From: JAVJSD01 sp040219575
Lineage (GTDB): Bacteria; Planctomycetota; Planctomycetia; Pirellulales; Pirellulaceae
Reading direction: 5' to 3'
Length of the DNA stretch: 64,000 nt
NCBI GenBank assembly: GCA_040219575.1
Contig: JAVJSD010000063.1
Span: 62,001 to 126,000 of the forward strand
Notes under the pieces: generated by a model
What the model was told of the DNA's origin: nothing
Databases searched by the model: none
The model's input: only the letters and a program-made list of their open reading frames with translations
Made by a program: the position numbers and the translations under genes
In this document: positions 21,321 through 29,917 of the stretch, in pieces
Layout of the letters: each line of letters begins with the position of its first letter
Position numbering within the stretch: position 1 is the first letter of the stretch

Positions 21321-23777
21321 CTACGTACGGGTGATGGTTTCGTGGAGATTCAACAGGGCCCGGGCGACGGTCGTCCAGGCGGCGAGTTCGGCCGTGTCGA
21401 GGTCTTTGGGGCGCGGCGCCAGCCCGATGGCGGTCAATGATTCGGCGGCCGCGGCATCGGCGCGATAGTCGGCGAGGTTCTGCTCGAATAACTGCGCCAG
21501 CACGTGGAGTTCGTCCGCCGATGGCTCGCGCGACAGGCACTCGCGCCAGGCGAAGGCCAAGCGTTGCTCCGCCGTCTTGCCGCCGTCGCGGAGGATCCGT
21601 TGGGCGAATACTCGCGCCGCTTCGACGAACGTGGGATCGTTCAGCAGCGTGAGCGCCGCCGAGGGCGTGTTGCTGACCGGACGCCGGGCGGTGCACTCTT
21701 CCCGCGACGGGGCGTCGAAGGCCTTCAGCATGGGATGCAGGAACTGCCGTTGCCAATGCATGTACACGCCGCGGCGATACTGGCCGGCGTCCTTGTCGGA
21801 AACGTATTTCCGCTTGGGAAAGTTGAGGTGCGCGTAATAGCCCTCCGGTTGGTAGGGCCGGCTGCTCGGGCCGCCCAGCCGATCGACCAACAGGCCGCTG
21901 ACCGAAAGGGCGTTGTCGCGGACCATCTCGGCGGGCAACCGCCAGCGCGATTGCCGCGCGTAGAGCCGATTCGCCGGATCCCGCTGCCTCAACTCCGGCC
22001 GATCGAGCGACGATTGGCAATACGTGCGCGACACCACCAGCAGTTTGACCAGGTGCTTCACATCCCAGCCGCTGTCGACCAGTTCCACGGCCAGCCAGTC
22101 GAGCAATTTGGGATGCGTCGGCCACTCGCCCTGCGCGCCGGTGTCTTCCAGCGAGTCGGAAAGTCCAGCGCCGAAGAATAGATGCCAAAGACGATTCACC
22201 AGCACGCGCGACGTCTGCGGATGATCGTCCGAGGTCAACCAATGCGCCAGGTCGAGCCGGGTGGCGCGGCGGTCGCCGACGTCGAGACGTCCCATGAACC
22301 GCGGCGTCGCCGGCTCGACGACCTCGCCGCTGTCGTCGAGCCAGTCGCCTCGCTCCAGCACGCGAATCGTGCGGGGTTCGACCGACGCCGTGACCATTGT
22401 GCGGCGCTTGGCCTGCTGTCGCGACGCGATTTCTTGTTTCAACGCGGCGATTCGCTGCTCCAGGCGATTCGCGTCCGGCGAGCCGGCGGCGGCTGACGCG
22501 TAAGGCCCTTTCAGCTTTTCCAACTCGTCCATCATCGCGGCGATCTGCGCGCGGTCGATCGGCGAAATCACCACGAGTTCGGGTTCGCGTTTGGTGGGCG
22601 TGGTGTCGCCGCCGCGAAACGTCTGCATGTCGTCGATGTCGGCGAAGAAGGCGGCCAGGCTGTAGAAGTCCTTTTGCGTGTAGGGGTCGAACTTGTGGTT
22701 GTGGCATTCAGCACAGCCCAGCGTGGCCCCCATCCACACGCCGCTGAGACTGCGGACGCGGTCGGCGTCGTACTTATGCAGGTACTCCTGCTTCTGCACG
22801 CCCCCTTCGTGCGAGGTTTGCAGCACGCGGTTGTAGCCCGAGGCGATCTTCTGATCGATGGTGGCGTCAGGCAGCAGATCGCCGGCGAGTTGCTCGATTG
22901 TGAATTGATCGAAGGGCATGTTGTCGTTGAAAGCCTTGATCACCCAATCGCGATAGGGCGTGATGGCGTGCTCCTGATCGCCGTGGTAGCCCACCGTATC
23001 GGCGTAGCGGACCAGGTCGAGCCAGTACATCGCCATCCGCTCGCCGTAGTGCGGCGAATCGAGCAGCCGATCGACGAGCCGCTCGTAGGCGTCCGGGCTT
23101 TCGTCTTGGACGAACGCCCGCACTTCGGCCGGCGTCGGCGGCAAGCCGGTCAGGTCGAACGCCAGGCGACGCGCGAGGGTGATCTTGTCCGCCTCGGGCG
23201 ACGGTGTGATCGCCTCGGCTTCCAAACGCGCGAGGATGAAGCGATCGATGTCGCCCGCCGGCCACGCCGCCTGCTTGACGGCGGGAGCCTCTCCGCGCCT
23301 CGGCGGCACAAACGACCAGTGTGGTTGATACTCTGCCCCCTGGGCGACCCATTGCCGCAGGAGTTCGATTTCGCGCGGCGACAGGGTCTTCTTCGACTGC
23401 GACGGCGGCATTCGCTCCGACTCGTCCTCGCTGGTGATGCGGGCGATCAATTCGCTGGCCTCCGGCTTTTCCGCCGTAATCGCCGACTTGGCGCCCTCGG
23501 CCGTATCTAATCGCAGATCCGCCTCGCGGTGCTTCTCGTCGGGCCCGTGACAGGCGAAGCACTTGTCGGACAGGATCGGCCGGATGTCGCGATTGAATTC
23601 GATCCTCGGTGCCGCGGCGAGCGTCGCGCGCGGCGCGGCGCTTCCAACCACAAGACTGCTCAGCGCGAGCAGGGCGCAGAACAAGGGGCGATATCGCAGA
23701 CCGTGAATCTTCAGGAGAATGGCGACCATCTGACCGGAGGCGGGAGGGGATTGGGGGGTGGGTTGAAGTCCTTCCAT
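21321..23777 (-). CDS. PSCyt1/DUF1549/DUF1553 (PSD1) cytochrome-like protein
   Basis: 818 residues from ATG 23777; ATG 23729, closer to the signal peptide, is possible. After the exported N-terminus comes the cytochrome-type domain IEFNRDIRPILSDKCFACHG with heme motif CFACH (Cys73, Cys76, His77). A DUF1549 block follows (DIDRFILARLEAEAITPSPEADKITLARRL...DLTGLPPTPAEV) with a second CXXCH (CAECHNHKFDPYTQKDFY). DUF1553 closes the protein (RLDLAHWLTSDDHPQTSRVLVNRLW...SRTYCQSS, RWRLPAEMVRDNAL). These are planctomycete periplasmic proteins paired with DUF1501 proteins; enzymatic activity is not established. It is the first gene of the cluster running to the ceramidase-like gene. Confidence 0.93.
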   Translation of the reverse strand: MEGLQPTPQSPPASGQMVAILLKIHGLRYRPLFCALLALSSLVVGSAAPRATLAAAPRIEFNRDIRPILSDKCFACHGPDEKHREADLRLDTAEGAKSAITAEKPEASELIARITSEDESERMPPSQSKKTLSPREIELLRQWVAQGAEYQPHWSFVPPRRGEAPAVKQAAWPAGDIDRFILARLEAEAITPSPEADKITLARRLAFDLTGLPPTPAEVRAFVQDESPDAYERLVDRLLDSPHYGERMAMYWLDLVRYADTVGYHGDQEHAITPYRDWVIKAFNDNMPFDQFTIEQLAGDLLPDATIDQKIASGYNRVLQTSHEGGVQKQEYLHKYDADRVRSLSGVWMGATLGCAECHNHKFDPYTQKDFYSLAAFFADIDDMQTFRGGDTTPTKREPELVVISPIDRAQIAAMMDELEKLKGPYASAAAGSPDANRLEQRIAALKQEIASRQQAKRRTMVTASVEPRTIRVLERGDWLDDSGEVVEPATPRFMGRLDVGDRRATRLDLAHWLTSDDHPQTSRVLVNRLWHLFFGAGLSDSLEDTGAQGEWPTHPKLLDWLAVELVDSGWDVKHLVKLLVVSRTYCQSSLDRPELRQRDPANRLYARQSRWRLPAEMVRDNALSVSGLLVDRLGGPSSRPYQPEGYYAHLNFPKRKYVSDKDAGQYRRGVYMHWQRQFLHPMLKAFDAPSREECTARRPVSNTPSAALTLLNDPTFVEAARVFAQRILRDGGKTAEQRLAFAWRECLSREPSADELHVLAQLFEQNLADYRADAAAAESLTAIGLAPRPKDLDTAELAAWTTVARALLNLHETITRT

Positions 23778-24195
23778 TGTAACGACTACGGCGCGAGATT
23801 CCCAAAGGGCCGTGGCGCCCGTGTCGGAGCGTACGCCTGCGATCGTAGCCGACTCTGCCAGCGTCGGTAAGAAACACGTGGACGCCACGCTCTTACCGCT
23901 TGCTCTCACCGCGGAGCGGGGTGCCCACTCGCGATGTTCGGCCCCCATGCTCACTCGCCTCCGGCGTGCGCGCATGGCGCCCACGGCGCAAGGCGATCCG
24001 TCTCACGGAACAGCATCGAGAGAGGCGATTTCCGTTGGCCGACCGCGTAAATCGCACCCGGTGACTCGAAATTCCGCGCCGTTAGTTGTAACGCCAGGGT
24101 CAAGTCGTATAATCAACCGCGCCTGATGGTTCCACCCGCCGGGCATCGTCGCGGAGTCCAACGGCTAGTACTCCAAACAACAGGTAGGTGAATAC
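23778..24195. other. Divergent control region between PSD1 and Mo-hydroxylase operons
   Basis: About 420 bases between two divergent operons. No protein is supported. It must carry both promoters, but I cannot pick a clear -35/-10 pair, operator or hairpin. Confidence 0.4.
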
Positions 24196-24804
24196 ATGAC
24201 GGAGTCGAGAAACAAGTCGGGCCCGGAGAGCGGTTTCAGTCGCCGCTCCTTCCTGCAGGGCACCGGCGCTATCGCCGCCGCCACCGCGCTGTCGGCGCAA
24301 GTGGCTGCCGAGGAAAAGCAAGCCGCGGCCGTCGCGGCGGGCTCGTCCGAGATCACGGTGACGGTCAACGGGACCAAACAGAAACTCAAGATCGAGAACC
24401 GCGAGACGCTGCTCGACGTGCTTCGCAATCGTCTCGACCTGACGGGCGCCAAGCCGGTCAGCAGCGACGGCAGCAGCGGCGCCAGCACGGTGATCGTCGA
24501 TGGCAAGCCGGTGATGGCTTCGACCACGATGGCCGTCACCTGCGACGGCAAGAGCGTGCAAACGGTCGAGAGCCTCGGCGGCAAGAACGTCGATGCGGTC
24601 TGCAAGGCGTTCGTCGCCAACGACGCCCAACAGTGCGGCTTCTGCACGCCCGGATTCGTCGTGGCGGTCCGCGCCTTTCTCGATAAGAACCCCGACGCCA
24701 CCGAACAGCAGATCCGCGCAGGTCTCAACGGCAACATCTGCCGCTGCGGCACCTACGTCGGCATCATCGGGGCCGCCATTGACGTCGTGAAAGGAGGTGC
24801 CTGA
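24196..24804 (+). CDS. [2Fe-2S] subunit of a Tat-exported molybdenum hydroxylase, first cluster lost
   Basis: 202 residues. A twin-arginine leader (SRRSFLQGTGAIAAATALSAQ) is followed by a plant-type ferredoxin fold and then the helical second-cluster domain of the xanthine oxidase family small subunits. The second cluster is intact: Cys147, Cys150 (CGFC) and Cys182, Cys184 (CRC), spaced X2/X31/X1 as in CoxS. In the first domain the ligand pattern CX4CX2CX11C is preserved in spacing but every Cys is Ser (Ser89, Ser94, Ser97, Ser109). The surrounding residues (GAK, GASTVIVDGKP) are normal. The subunit should carry one cluster instead of two. It is the first gene of the operon and overlaps the Mo subunit by one base. 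Confidence 0.92.
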   Translation: MTESRNKSGPESGFSRRSFLQGTGAIAAATALSAQVAAEEKQAAAVAAGSSEITVTVNGTKQKLKIENRETLLDVLRNRLDLTGAKPVSSDGSSGASTVIVDGKPVMASTTMAVTCDGKSVQTVESLGGKNVDAVCKAFVANDAQQCGFCTPGFVVAVRAFLDKNPDATEQQIRAGLNGNICRCGTYVGIIGAAIDVVKGGA

Positions 24805-27008
24805 TGGTGGAATACTATTGGCCGAAGAGGGAAGATAGCGAAGTCATTGGAAAACCGCTGAACCGTCTCGACGGGATCGAGAAGACCACCGGCGCCGCCA
24901 AGTACACCTACGATATCAATCTCAAGAAACAGCTCGTCGCCCACGCCCTGGGCTGTCCCCACGCCCACTGCAAGATCGTTTCGATCGACACCTCCGCCGC
25001 CGAGAAAACGCCCGGCGTGGTGCATGTCGAGGTGCTGCCTCACGCGGCGCCCGGCAGTGAGATCAAGTGGCAGGGCGAGTTGCTGGTGATCGTCGCCGCC
25101 GAGAGTGAAGGCGCCGCGGCGGAAGGCGTCAAGAACCTTGAGGTCAAATACGAAAAACTCCCCTTCTGGGTCGACGCCGAAGACCTCGCCGGCGCCGAAG
25201 CCGCGGGACAAACCGCCAAGGCGGGCGGCAAGGCCGAGACCGAAAAGGAGCCCGGCGACGACGACGATGAAGACGAATTCATCGACGCCGAGATCGAGCG
25301 GTTGTTCAAGCAGTCGAAGCACGTCCTGGAGGGTTACTACGGCATCGACGCCATCACCCACTGCTGCCTCGAGCCGCACGGGTCGAATGTGACCTGGAAC
25401 GACGGCTCGGTGACGGCCTATCTCTCCACGCAGAACGTCTCCGGCACCGACGACGGATTCGCCCGCGATCTGGAACTCACCGCCGACGACGTCGAGGTGA
25501 TCTGCCAGTACATCGGCGGCGGCTTCGGCAGCAAATTCGCCCCGGACTACTGGGGCATCGCCGCGGCCCGCATCTCCAAGGCCACCGGCCGACCGGTCAA
25601 GCTGATGCTCAGCCGCGACCAGGAACTGAAGATCGCCGGCAATCGTCCCGCCGGCTACATCAAGGTTCGCCTGGGCGCCGACGACAACGGCCTGGTGCAC
25701 GTCTGGGATTCGCAGCAGTGGGGCACCTCCGGCGATAACGGCGGCGGCGTCAGCCACGGCGTGATTCCCTATGTGCTGGTTCCCAAAAACTATCGCCGCG
25801 TGGCGACCGGTGTGAAGACCAACACGGCCCGTTCGCGGGCTTGGCGGGCGCCCAATCACCCGCAGGCTTGCGCGATGTCGCAGACCGCTTACGACGACCT
25901 GGCCCGCATCATGGGCAAGGACAGCTACGACGTCTTCATGACCAATCTCGTCAACGCCCAGGGCGCCAAGCCCGAGGTGTACGCCGAAGAGATGAAGGTC
26001 GGCGCCAAGCTGATCGATTGGAAGGCCAAGTGGCATCCCCACGGCAAGGGCGCCCGGCGCGGTTCGATTGTGGACGGCCTGGGAATGGCGCTGCACACCT
26101 GGGGCGGCACGGCGAACACGTCGAGCTGCCTGCTGAAGATCTATCCCGACGGCGGCGTCGAGTCGTTCTGCGGCACGCAGGACCTGGGCACCGGCACCCG
26201 CACGGTCTGCGCCCAGGTGCTGGCCGAGACGTTGGGCCTGAAAGTCAACCAGGTGAAGGTCAACATCGGCACCTCGAAGTATCCCAACAGCGGAGCTTCG
26301 GGCGGCAGCACGACGGTCGGCGCGGTCAGCGAATCGCACCGTCGCGCCGCTCAGGACGCGATCGCCAGTATCTTCGAGAAGGCGGCGGCGCAGCTTGAGT
26401 GCGACGCCGGCGACCTGGAGGCCAAGGGAGGCAAGATCCAGGTGAAGGGCGACGCCACTCGCAGCTTGGAGTGGAAGAAGGCCTGCACCCTGCTCGGCAT
26501 GAAGCCGCTGGAAGTCACGTCCAGCTACGAGCGCGGCGCGCCCAGCCCACTTTCCAACAGCGGCGTGGGCGGCGTGCAGATGGCGCACGTCGAGGTCGAT
26601 ACGGAAACGGGCGTCATCAAGATGAAGACGTTCGTGGCCGTGCAGGACCAGGGGTTGGTCATCAATCCCAAGACCTGCAAGAGCCAGATCTACGGCGCCG
26701 TCATCATGGGTATCGCCGCGGCGCTATACGAGCACCGCATCATGGACAACGCCACCGGCGCCTTTGTCAACGCCGAACTCAGCGAGTACAAGCTCGCGCG
26801 GTTGGGCGACATCGGCGACATCATTGTTGAGCTGTACGAACCGGAGAGTGAGCGGAGCCGCGGTGTGATCGGCAACGGCGAACCGCCGGCGATCAGCCCC
26901 ATCGCCGCCATCGCCAACGCCGTCTGCAACGCCTTGGGAACTCGCGTGCCGGTGGCGCCGTTTACGCCCAAGCGTGTCCTGGAAGCCTTAAAGAATGCGA
27001 GGGCCTAA
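24804..27008 (+). CDS. Molybdopterin-binding catalytic subunit, xanthine dehydrogenase/aldehyde oxidase family
   Basis: 734 residues, about the length of periplasmic aldehyde oxidoreductase PaoC (YagR). The N-terminal domain (GKPLNRLDGIEKTTGAAKYTYDI) is followed by a Lys/Glu/Asp-rich insert with DDDDEDE before LEGYYGIDAITHCCLEPHG. Cofactor contacts are visible: QNVSGTDDGF, GGGFGSK (238-244), a RAWRAP region, and GNGEPP with the likely catalytic Glu693. The cofactor is probably molybdopterin-cytosine dinucleotide, from family knowledge. It would hydroxylate an aldehyde or N-heterocycle with electrons passing to the FeS and FAD subunits. It has no leader of its own, so it would be exported with the Tat-tagged small subunit. 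Confidence 0.92.
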   Translation: MVEYYWPKREDSEVIGKPLNRLDGIEKTTGAAKYTYDINLKKQLVAHALGCPHAHCKIVSIDTSAAEKTPGVVHVEVLPHAAPGSEIKWQGELLVIVAAESEGAAAEGVKNLEVKYEKLPFWVDAEDLAGAEAAGQTAKAGGKAETEKEPGDDDDEDEFIDAEIERLFKQSKHVLEGYYGIDAITHCCLEPHGSNVTWNDGSVTAYLSTQNVSGTDDGFARDLELTADDVEVICQYIGGGFGSKFAPDYWGIAAARISKATGRPVKLMLSRDQELKIAGNRPAGYIKVRLGADDNGLVHVWDSQQWGTSGDNGGGVSHGVIPYVLVPKNYRRVATGVKTNTARSRAWRAPNHPQACAMSQTAYDDLARIMGKDSYDVFMTNLVNAQGAKPEVYAEEMKVGAKLIDWKAKWHPHGKGARRGSIVDGLGMALHTWGGTANTSSCLLKIYPDGGVESFCGTQDLGTGTRTVCAQVLAETLGLKVNQVKVNIGTSKYPNSGASGGSTTVGAVSESHRRAAQDAIASIFEKAAAQLECDAGDLEAKGGKIQVKGDATRSLEWKKACTLLGMKPLEVTSSYERGAPSPLSNSGVGGVQMAHVEVDTETGVIKMKTFVAVQDQGLVINPKTCKSQIYGAVIMGIAAALYEHRIMDNATGAFVNAELSEYKLARLGDIGDIIVELYEPESERSRGVIGNGEPPAISPIAAIANAVCNALGTRVPVAPFTPKRVLEALKNARA

Positions 27009-27011
27009 CCC

Positions 27012-28001
27012 ATGAAGAACTTCGAATACGCGGCCCCGCGCACCGAAAGCGAGGCCGTCGCCCTGCTCTCGGATCAGCCGGGCCATACGGAAATCCTGGC
27101 TGGCGGCACCGACCTGGTCGGGCTGATGAAAAAGATGGTCGTCCAGCCCGAGCGCGTCGTCTACATCGGCGGCGTGCCGTCGATGAAGGGCGTCGCCCCG
27201 ACCGCCGACGGTGGAGTCCGCATCGGCGCCGGCACCACGCTCGACGAGGTGCTGGACAGTCCCTACGTGCAGGCCTACCCCGGCATTACGCAGGCGATTC
27301 GCGGCATCAACAGCATGCAGTTGCAGTGCCAGGGCACCTTCGGCGGAGACATCTGCCAACGGGCTCGCTGCTGGTTCTTCCGCAACGGCCATGGATTGCT
27401 CGCCGACGGCGGGCGGATTGCGGCCGACGGTGCGGGTGAGTTGCACGCCATTTTCGGCAACCGCGGTTCGGCTCGTTTCGTCAACGGTTCGCGCATCGCC
27501 CCGGCATTAATCGCCCTGGGCGCCGAGGCCCGCGTGATCGGCCCGGCGGAAGGCGAAGAGCACCTGATTCCACTGGACGCCTTCTTCCGCACCCCGCGCC
27601 ACGAACGTGAGCGGGAGACGGTGTTGGAGCCGAACCAGTTGCTCACCCATGTGGTGCTGCCGCCCGCCTCGGGCCACAGCGGCGCCTACGAGGTGCGGCA
27701 CGGCGAGGGCCCGGATTACCCGCTGGCGGCCTCGGCCGCGTCGCTCGACATTCGCGGCGGCGTGGTGCGAGACGCGCGCGTGGTGTTGGGCCAGGTGGCG
27801 CCGATTCCCTGGGTGTCGCAAGCGGCGGCCGACGCGATTCGCGGCTTGGCCGTCAGCGAGGCGACCGCCGAGGCGGCCGGCGACGCGGCCGTGGCCGACG
27901 CCACGCCGCTGTCGCAGAACGAGTACAAAGTGCAATTGGCCAAGGTAGCCGTCAAGCGGGCGATCCTGCTTGCCGCCGGACTCGAGACGGGAGGATTCTG
28001 A
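27012..28001 (+). CDS. FAD-binding subunit of the molybdenum hydroxylase
   Basis: 329 residues. The FAD-binding motif ILAGGTDLVGLMK (residues 28-40) and GAGTTLDEVLDS are typical of the CoxM/YagS family. A second motif, GTFGGDICQRARCWFFRNG, has two cysteines where PaoB-type proteins hold extra cluster ligands. The following cysteines of PaoB (the NKREPGSGC region) are absent here, so a [4Fe-4S] cluster is doubtful. The C-terminal CO-dehydrogenase flavoprotein domain follows (LAASAASLDIRGG...VVLGQVAPIPW). It starts three bases after the Mo subunit. Gene order is FeS - Mo - FAD, unlike the paoABC order FeS - FAD - Mo. Confidence 0.92.
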   Translation: MKNFEYAAPRTESEAVALLSDQPGHTEILAGGTDLVGLMKKMVVQPERVVYIGGVPSMKGVAPTADGGVRIGAGTTLDEVLDSPYVQAYPGITQAIRGINSMQLQCQGTFGGDICQRARCWFFRNGHGLLADGGRIAADGAGELHAIFGNRGSARFVNGSRIAPALIALGAEARVIGPAEGEEHLIPLDAFFRTPRHERERETVLEPNQLLTHVVLPPASGHSGAYEVRHGEGPDYPLAASAASLDIRGGVVRDARVVLGQVAPIPWVSQAAADAIRGLAVSEATAEAAGDAAVADATPLSQNEYKVQLAKVAVKRAILLAAGLETGGF

Positions 28002-28003
28002 GG

Positions 28004-28240
28004 ATGGCTTTCCAGAAGATTTACGACGAATCGCTGCCGATCTTGACGCCGCCCTGCATCCATCTGCGAAGCAAGGCGATGTACGTAACCGGCAAGATGC
28101 GCGACACCGAGCATCCCGATGAGGCCGGCAGCCAGCATTGCTGGTGCAACCTCACGCAACACGTTGTCGGCCCCGATTCGGGCTCGGTCGACCGCCCGGC
28201 CTGCATCCCCGGCCGCGACTGCTACCGGGAAACCTACTGA
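28004..28240 (+). CDS. Small Cys-containing protein of the molybdenum hydroxylase operon
   Basis: 78 residues starting two bases after the FAD subunit stop, with GAGG overlapping the stop as a possible ribosome site. It has five cysteines in a spaced pattern (TPPC, HCWC, RPAC, GRDC) that could bind metal or an iron-sulfur cluster. No helix, signal peptide or named family is recognised. Its position as the last gene before a strong terminator makes co-transcription with the hydroxylase almost certain; an electron-transfer or assembly role is only a guess. Confidence 0.7.
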   Translation: MAFQKIYDESLPILTPPCIHLRSKAMYVTGKMRDTEHPDEAGSQHCWCNLTQHVVGPDSGSVDRPACIPGRDCYRETY

Positions 28241-28286
28241 CAATCATCCGGATCGCCGCCAGGCGATCCGCGGCTGATACACGCGC

Positions 28287-28323
28287 CCCGCGCGGTTCTC
28301 TCGAGAGCCGCGCGGGTTTTTTT
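28287..28323 (+). terminator. Intrinsic terminator of the molybdenum hydroxylase operon
   Basis: CCCGCGCGG (28287-28295) pairs with CCGCGCGGG (28308-28316), with an inner CTCTCGAGAG hairpin extension. Seven T residues follow (28317-28323). It lies 47 bases after the last gene of the operon and is the clearest intrinsic terminator in the window. Confidence 0.9.
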
Positions 28324-28329
28324 GCGCCC

Positions 28330-28348
28330 GGCAGGCAAGGTGCCTGCC
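28330..28348. repeat. Palindrome GGCAGGCA-AGG-TGCCTGCC
   Basis: Eight-base arms with a three-base loop, directly after the terminator. The same arms with a different loop occur at 31861-31879, and a relative is at 16944-16960. All are intergenic. Confidence 0.65.
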
Positions 28349-28450
28349 CGGGCAGACCGAACGCCTGACCCTCATTCGACCGCCTCATTCGGCCCGAGCC
28401 CGTTGCGCCAGCAAGGGAGTGCGGAAATCAGCCGTGTGATGCGGGCGGCG

Positions 28451-29035
28451 TCACCGAGGCGGCGCAACGCGAAGCAGCCGAAGCAGCACGATGAGCCCCA
28501 ATACACCCCAGGCGATCAAGCCGATGATGATTCCGGCCAGCAGTTGCATTCGGGCGGCTTGAAAGCGCACGGCTACAGCGCCGTGCGGCGAGAACGAGTT
28601 GGGTCGGCGGAGTTCTTCGAACTGCGCATGCAGACTGCGCCACTGCAGGTATTGATAGGCGCACCAGGGGAGCGCGATCAGCCACAGTGGGCTGCAGCAA
28701 CAGAGAGCCGTGATTCCGCCGAGCGTCAGCGACTCGGCGGCGACGGCCACCGACTCGGCCCGCCTCGCTCCTTCTTCGGTCAGATCGAATGCGAGCGGCT
28801 TGCCGCAGTCGTCGGACTCAAGGCTCGTCGGAGCGGTGGGCGAGGCGTAAGGGTTGTCGTTGACGGCCGGCAGCGCGTTCTCCAGCGGCGGAGCGTCCTC
28901 GGTCGTCGCCAGGTGATGCCCCAGCTTCAGGTGAAAGCCGCATACGACGCACAGCACGGCCTCGGCTGGCAAAGCGCCGCCGCAACTGGGGCAGGTGAGT
29001 GAAGCTCCCGACTCGTTGGACTGCTCACCGTGCAT
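28451..29035 (-). CDS. Zinc-ribbon membrane protein, paralogue A
   Basis: 194 residues. An N-terminal zinc ribbon (CPSCGG...CVVCG, two CXXC pairs) is followed by the NPYASP motif near residue 61, then a membrane helix pair (about residues 105-128 and 162-186) flanking the segment QWRSLHAQFEELRRPNSFSPHGAVAVRFQAARMQ. It shares this layout and sequence with the protein at 29323-29853, so the two are tandem paralogues. The 42-residue membrane peptide ends 12 bases upstream. Function is unknown; a membrane regulatory or scaffolding role is inferred from the ribbon-plus-helix build. Confidence 0.75.
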   Translation of the reverse strand: MHGEQSNESGASLTCPSCGGALPAEAVLCVVCGFHLKLGHHLATTEDAPPLENALPAVNDNPYASPTAPTSLESDDCGKPLAFDLTEEGARRAESVAVAAESLTLGGITALCCCSPLWLIALPWCAYQYLQWRSLHAQFEELRRPNSFSPHGAVAVRFQAARMQLLAGIIIGLIAWGVLGLIVLLRLLRVAPPR

Positions 29036-29047
29036 GTCCGCGCTCGC

Positions 29048-29176
29048 TCAGACGAGTTGGGCGTCGATCGTCTTCTCTTTCGAGATCTGCAGCCCGCCGC
29101 GCAGCGTCTGCACGCCGGCGAACACGAAGATTCCCCCCACAATCACAAACGCGGCGATCGCCGGCCGCCCACCCAT
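29048..29176 (-). CDS. 42-residue single-helix membrane peptide
   Basis: Sequence MGGRPAIAAFVIVGGIFVF opens a single membrane helix followed by AGVQTLRGGLQISKEK and a short polar tail. A GAGG lies about eight bases before the ATG. It sits 12 bases upstream of paralogue A on the same strand, consistent with one transcript. No family is recognised. The short length makes it easy to miss; a chance frame cannot be excluded, but composition and position support a real gene. Confidence 0.5.
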   Translation of the reverse strand: MGGRPAIAAFVIVGGIFVFAGVQTLRGGLQISKEKTIDAQLV

Positions 29177-29322
29177 GATGCACCTGCCTCAAGGAAGTCG
29201 TCGTCCTTTTGCGTTTGATGATAGCCTCTGCTCGGACGAACTCAATCCTGCCTCGCAACACCTCGACAGTGAGTATCGCCGCCAGTCGGTCTCGACAATC
29301 CATACGCCGCGCCGCCTATGAT

Positions 29323-29853
29323 CTAAGCAGCAGTCAACGCGGCTCGCAGCAATCCGAGGACCAACAGCAGTGCAAGAATCGACCAGGGAATCGCTCCCAG
29401 GGCGAGGCCCAGTCGGAGCCGCGATCCGGCCGCCTGAAACGACTCCGCGAATTCGCTGTACGGCGAGAACGCGCGGGCGTGGCGGAGTTGGGTGAACTCG
29501 TTGTTCAGTCGTCGCCATCGCGCGTAGTGATAGGCGACCCAGGGCAGCACGGCCAACCAAAGAGGCGTTCCCAGACCAAACGCCAGCATCAACAGGCAGA
29601 GCCCGACGATCAACTTCGCATTCAGCGAATTCGCCGAAGCGATGACCGACATCGCCCGACCTTCCGCTTCCTCCGTCAATTCGGAAACGGACGGCTCATT
29701 TGGTGAACCGTAGGGATTGCCCTGCTCATGCGAAGCGCCGTCGCTTCGATCCGACGCGGCGAACCGAGGGTGAACTTGCAAGCGGTAACCGCAGACGACG
29801 CAATCCGCCGCGTCCACCGCCATCGCCGAACCGCAATTTGGACACGCACTCAT
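29323..29853 (-). CDS. Zinc-ribbon membrane protein, paralogue B
   Basis: 176 residues. The zinc ribbon (CPNCGS...CVVCG) is followed by NPYGSP, the first helix region (LIVGLCLLMLAFGLGTPLWLAVLPWVAYHYARW), a basic-acidic middle segment (LNNEFTQLRHARAFSPYSEFAESFQAAGSRL) and the last helix (LALGAIPWSILALLLVLGLL). It aligns throughout with paralogue A (PLWLxxLPWxAYxYxxWRxL...FSPxxxxAxxFQAAxxxL). The pair probably arose by tandem duplication, with the small peptide gene between them. No enzymatic motif is present. Confidence 0.75.
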   Translation of the reverse strand: MSACPNCGSAMAVDAADCVVCGYRLQVHPRFAASDRSDGASHEQGNPYGSPNEPSVSELTEEAEGRAMSVIASANSLNAKLIVGLCLLMLAFGLGTPLWLAVLPWVAYHYARWRRLNNEFTQLRHARAFSPYSEFAESFQAAGSRLRLGLALGAIPWSILALLLVLGLLRAALTAA

Positions 29854-29917
29854 GGAGGTAGCGGATCCCGATGACTGATCCTTCTCGTCGCCGGCCCGAG
29901 CGCACTCGTACTCCTGG

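Noticed and set aside
24753..26588. A 611-codon minus-strand frame over the Mo-subunit gene
   Set aside because: Antisense shadow; the plus-strand Mo subunit has full family motifs.
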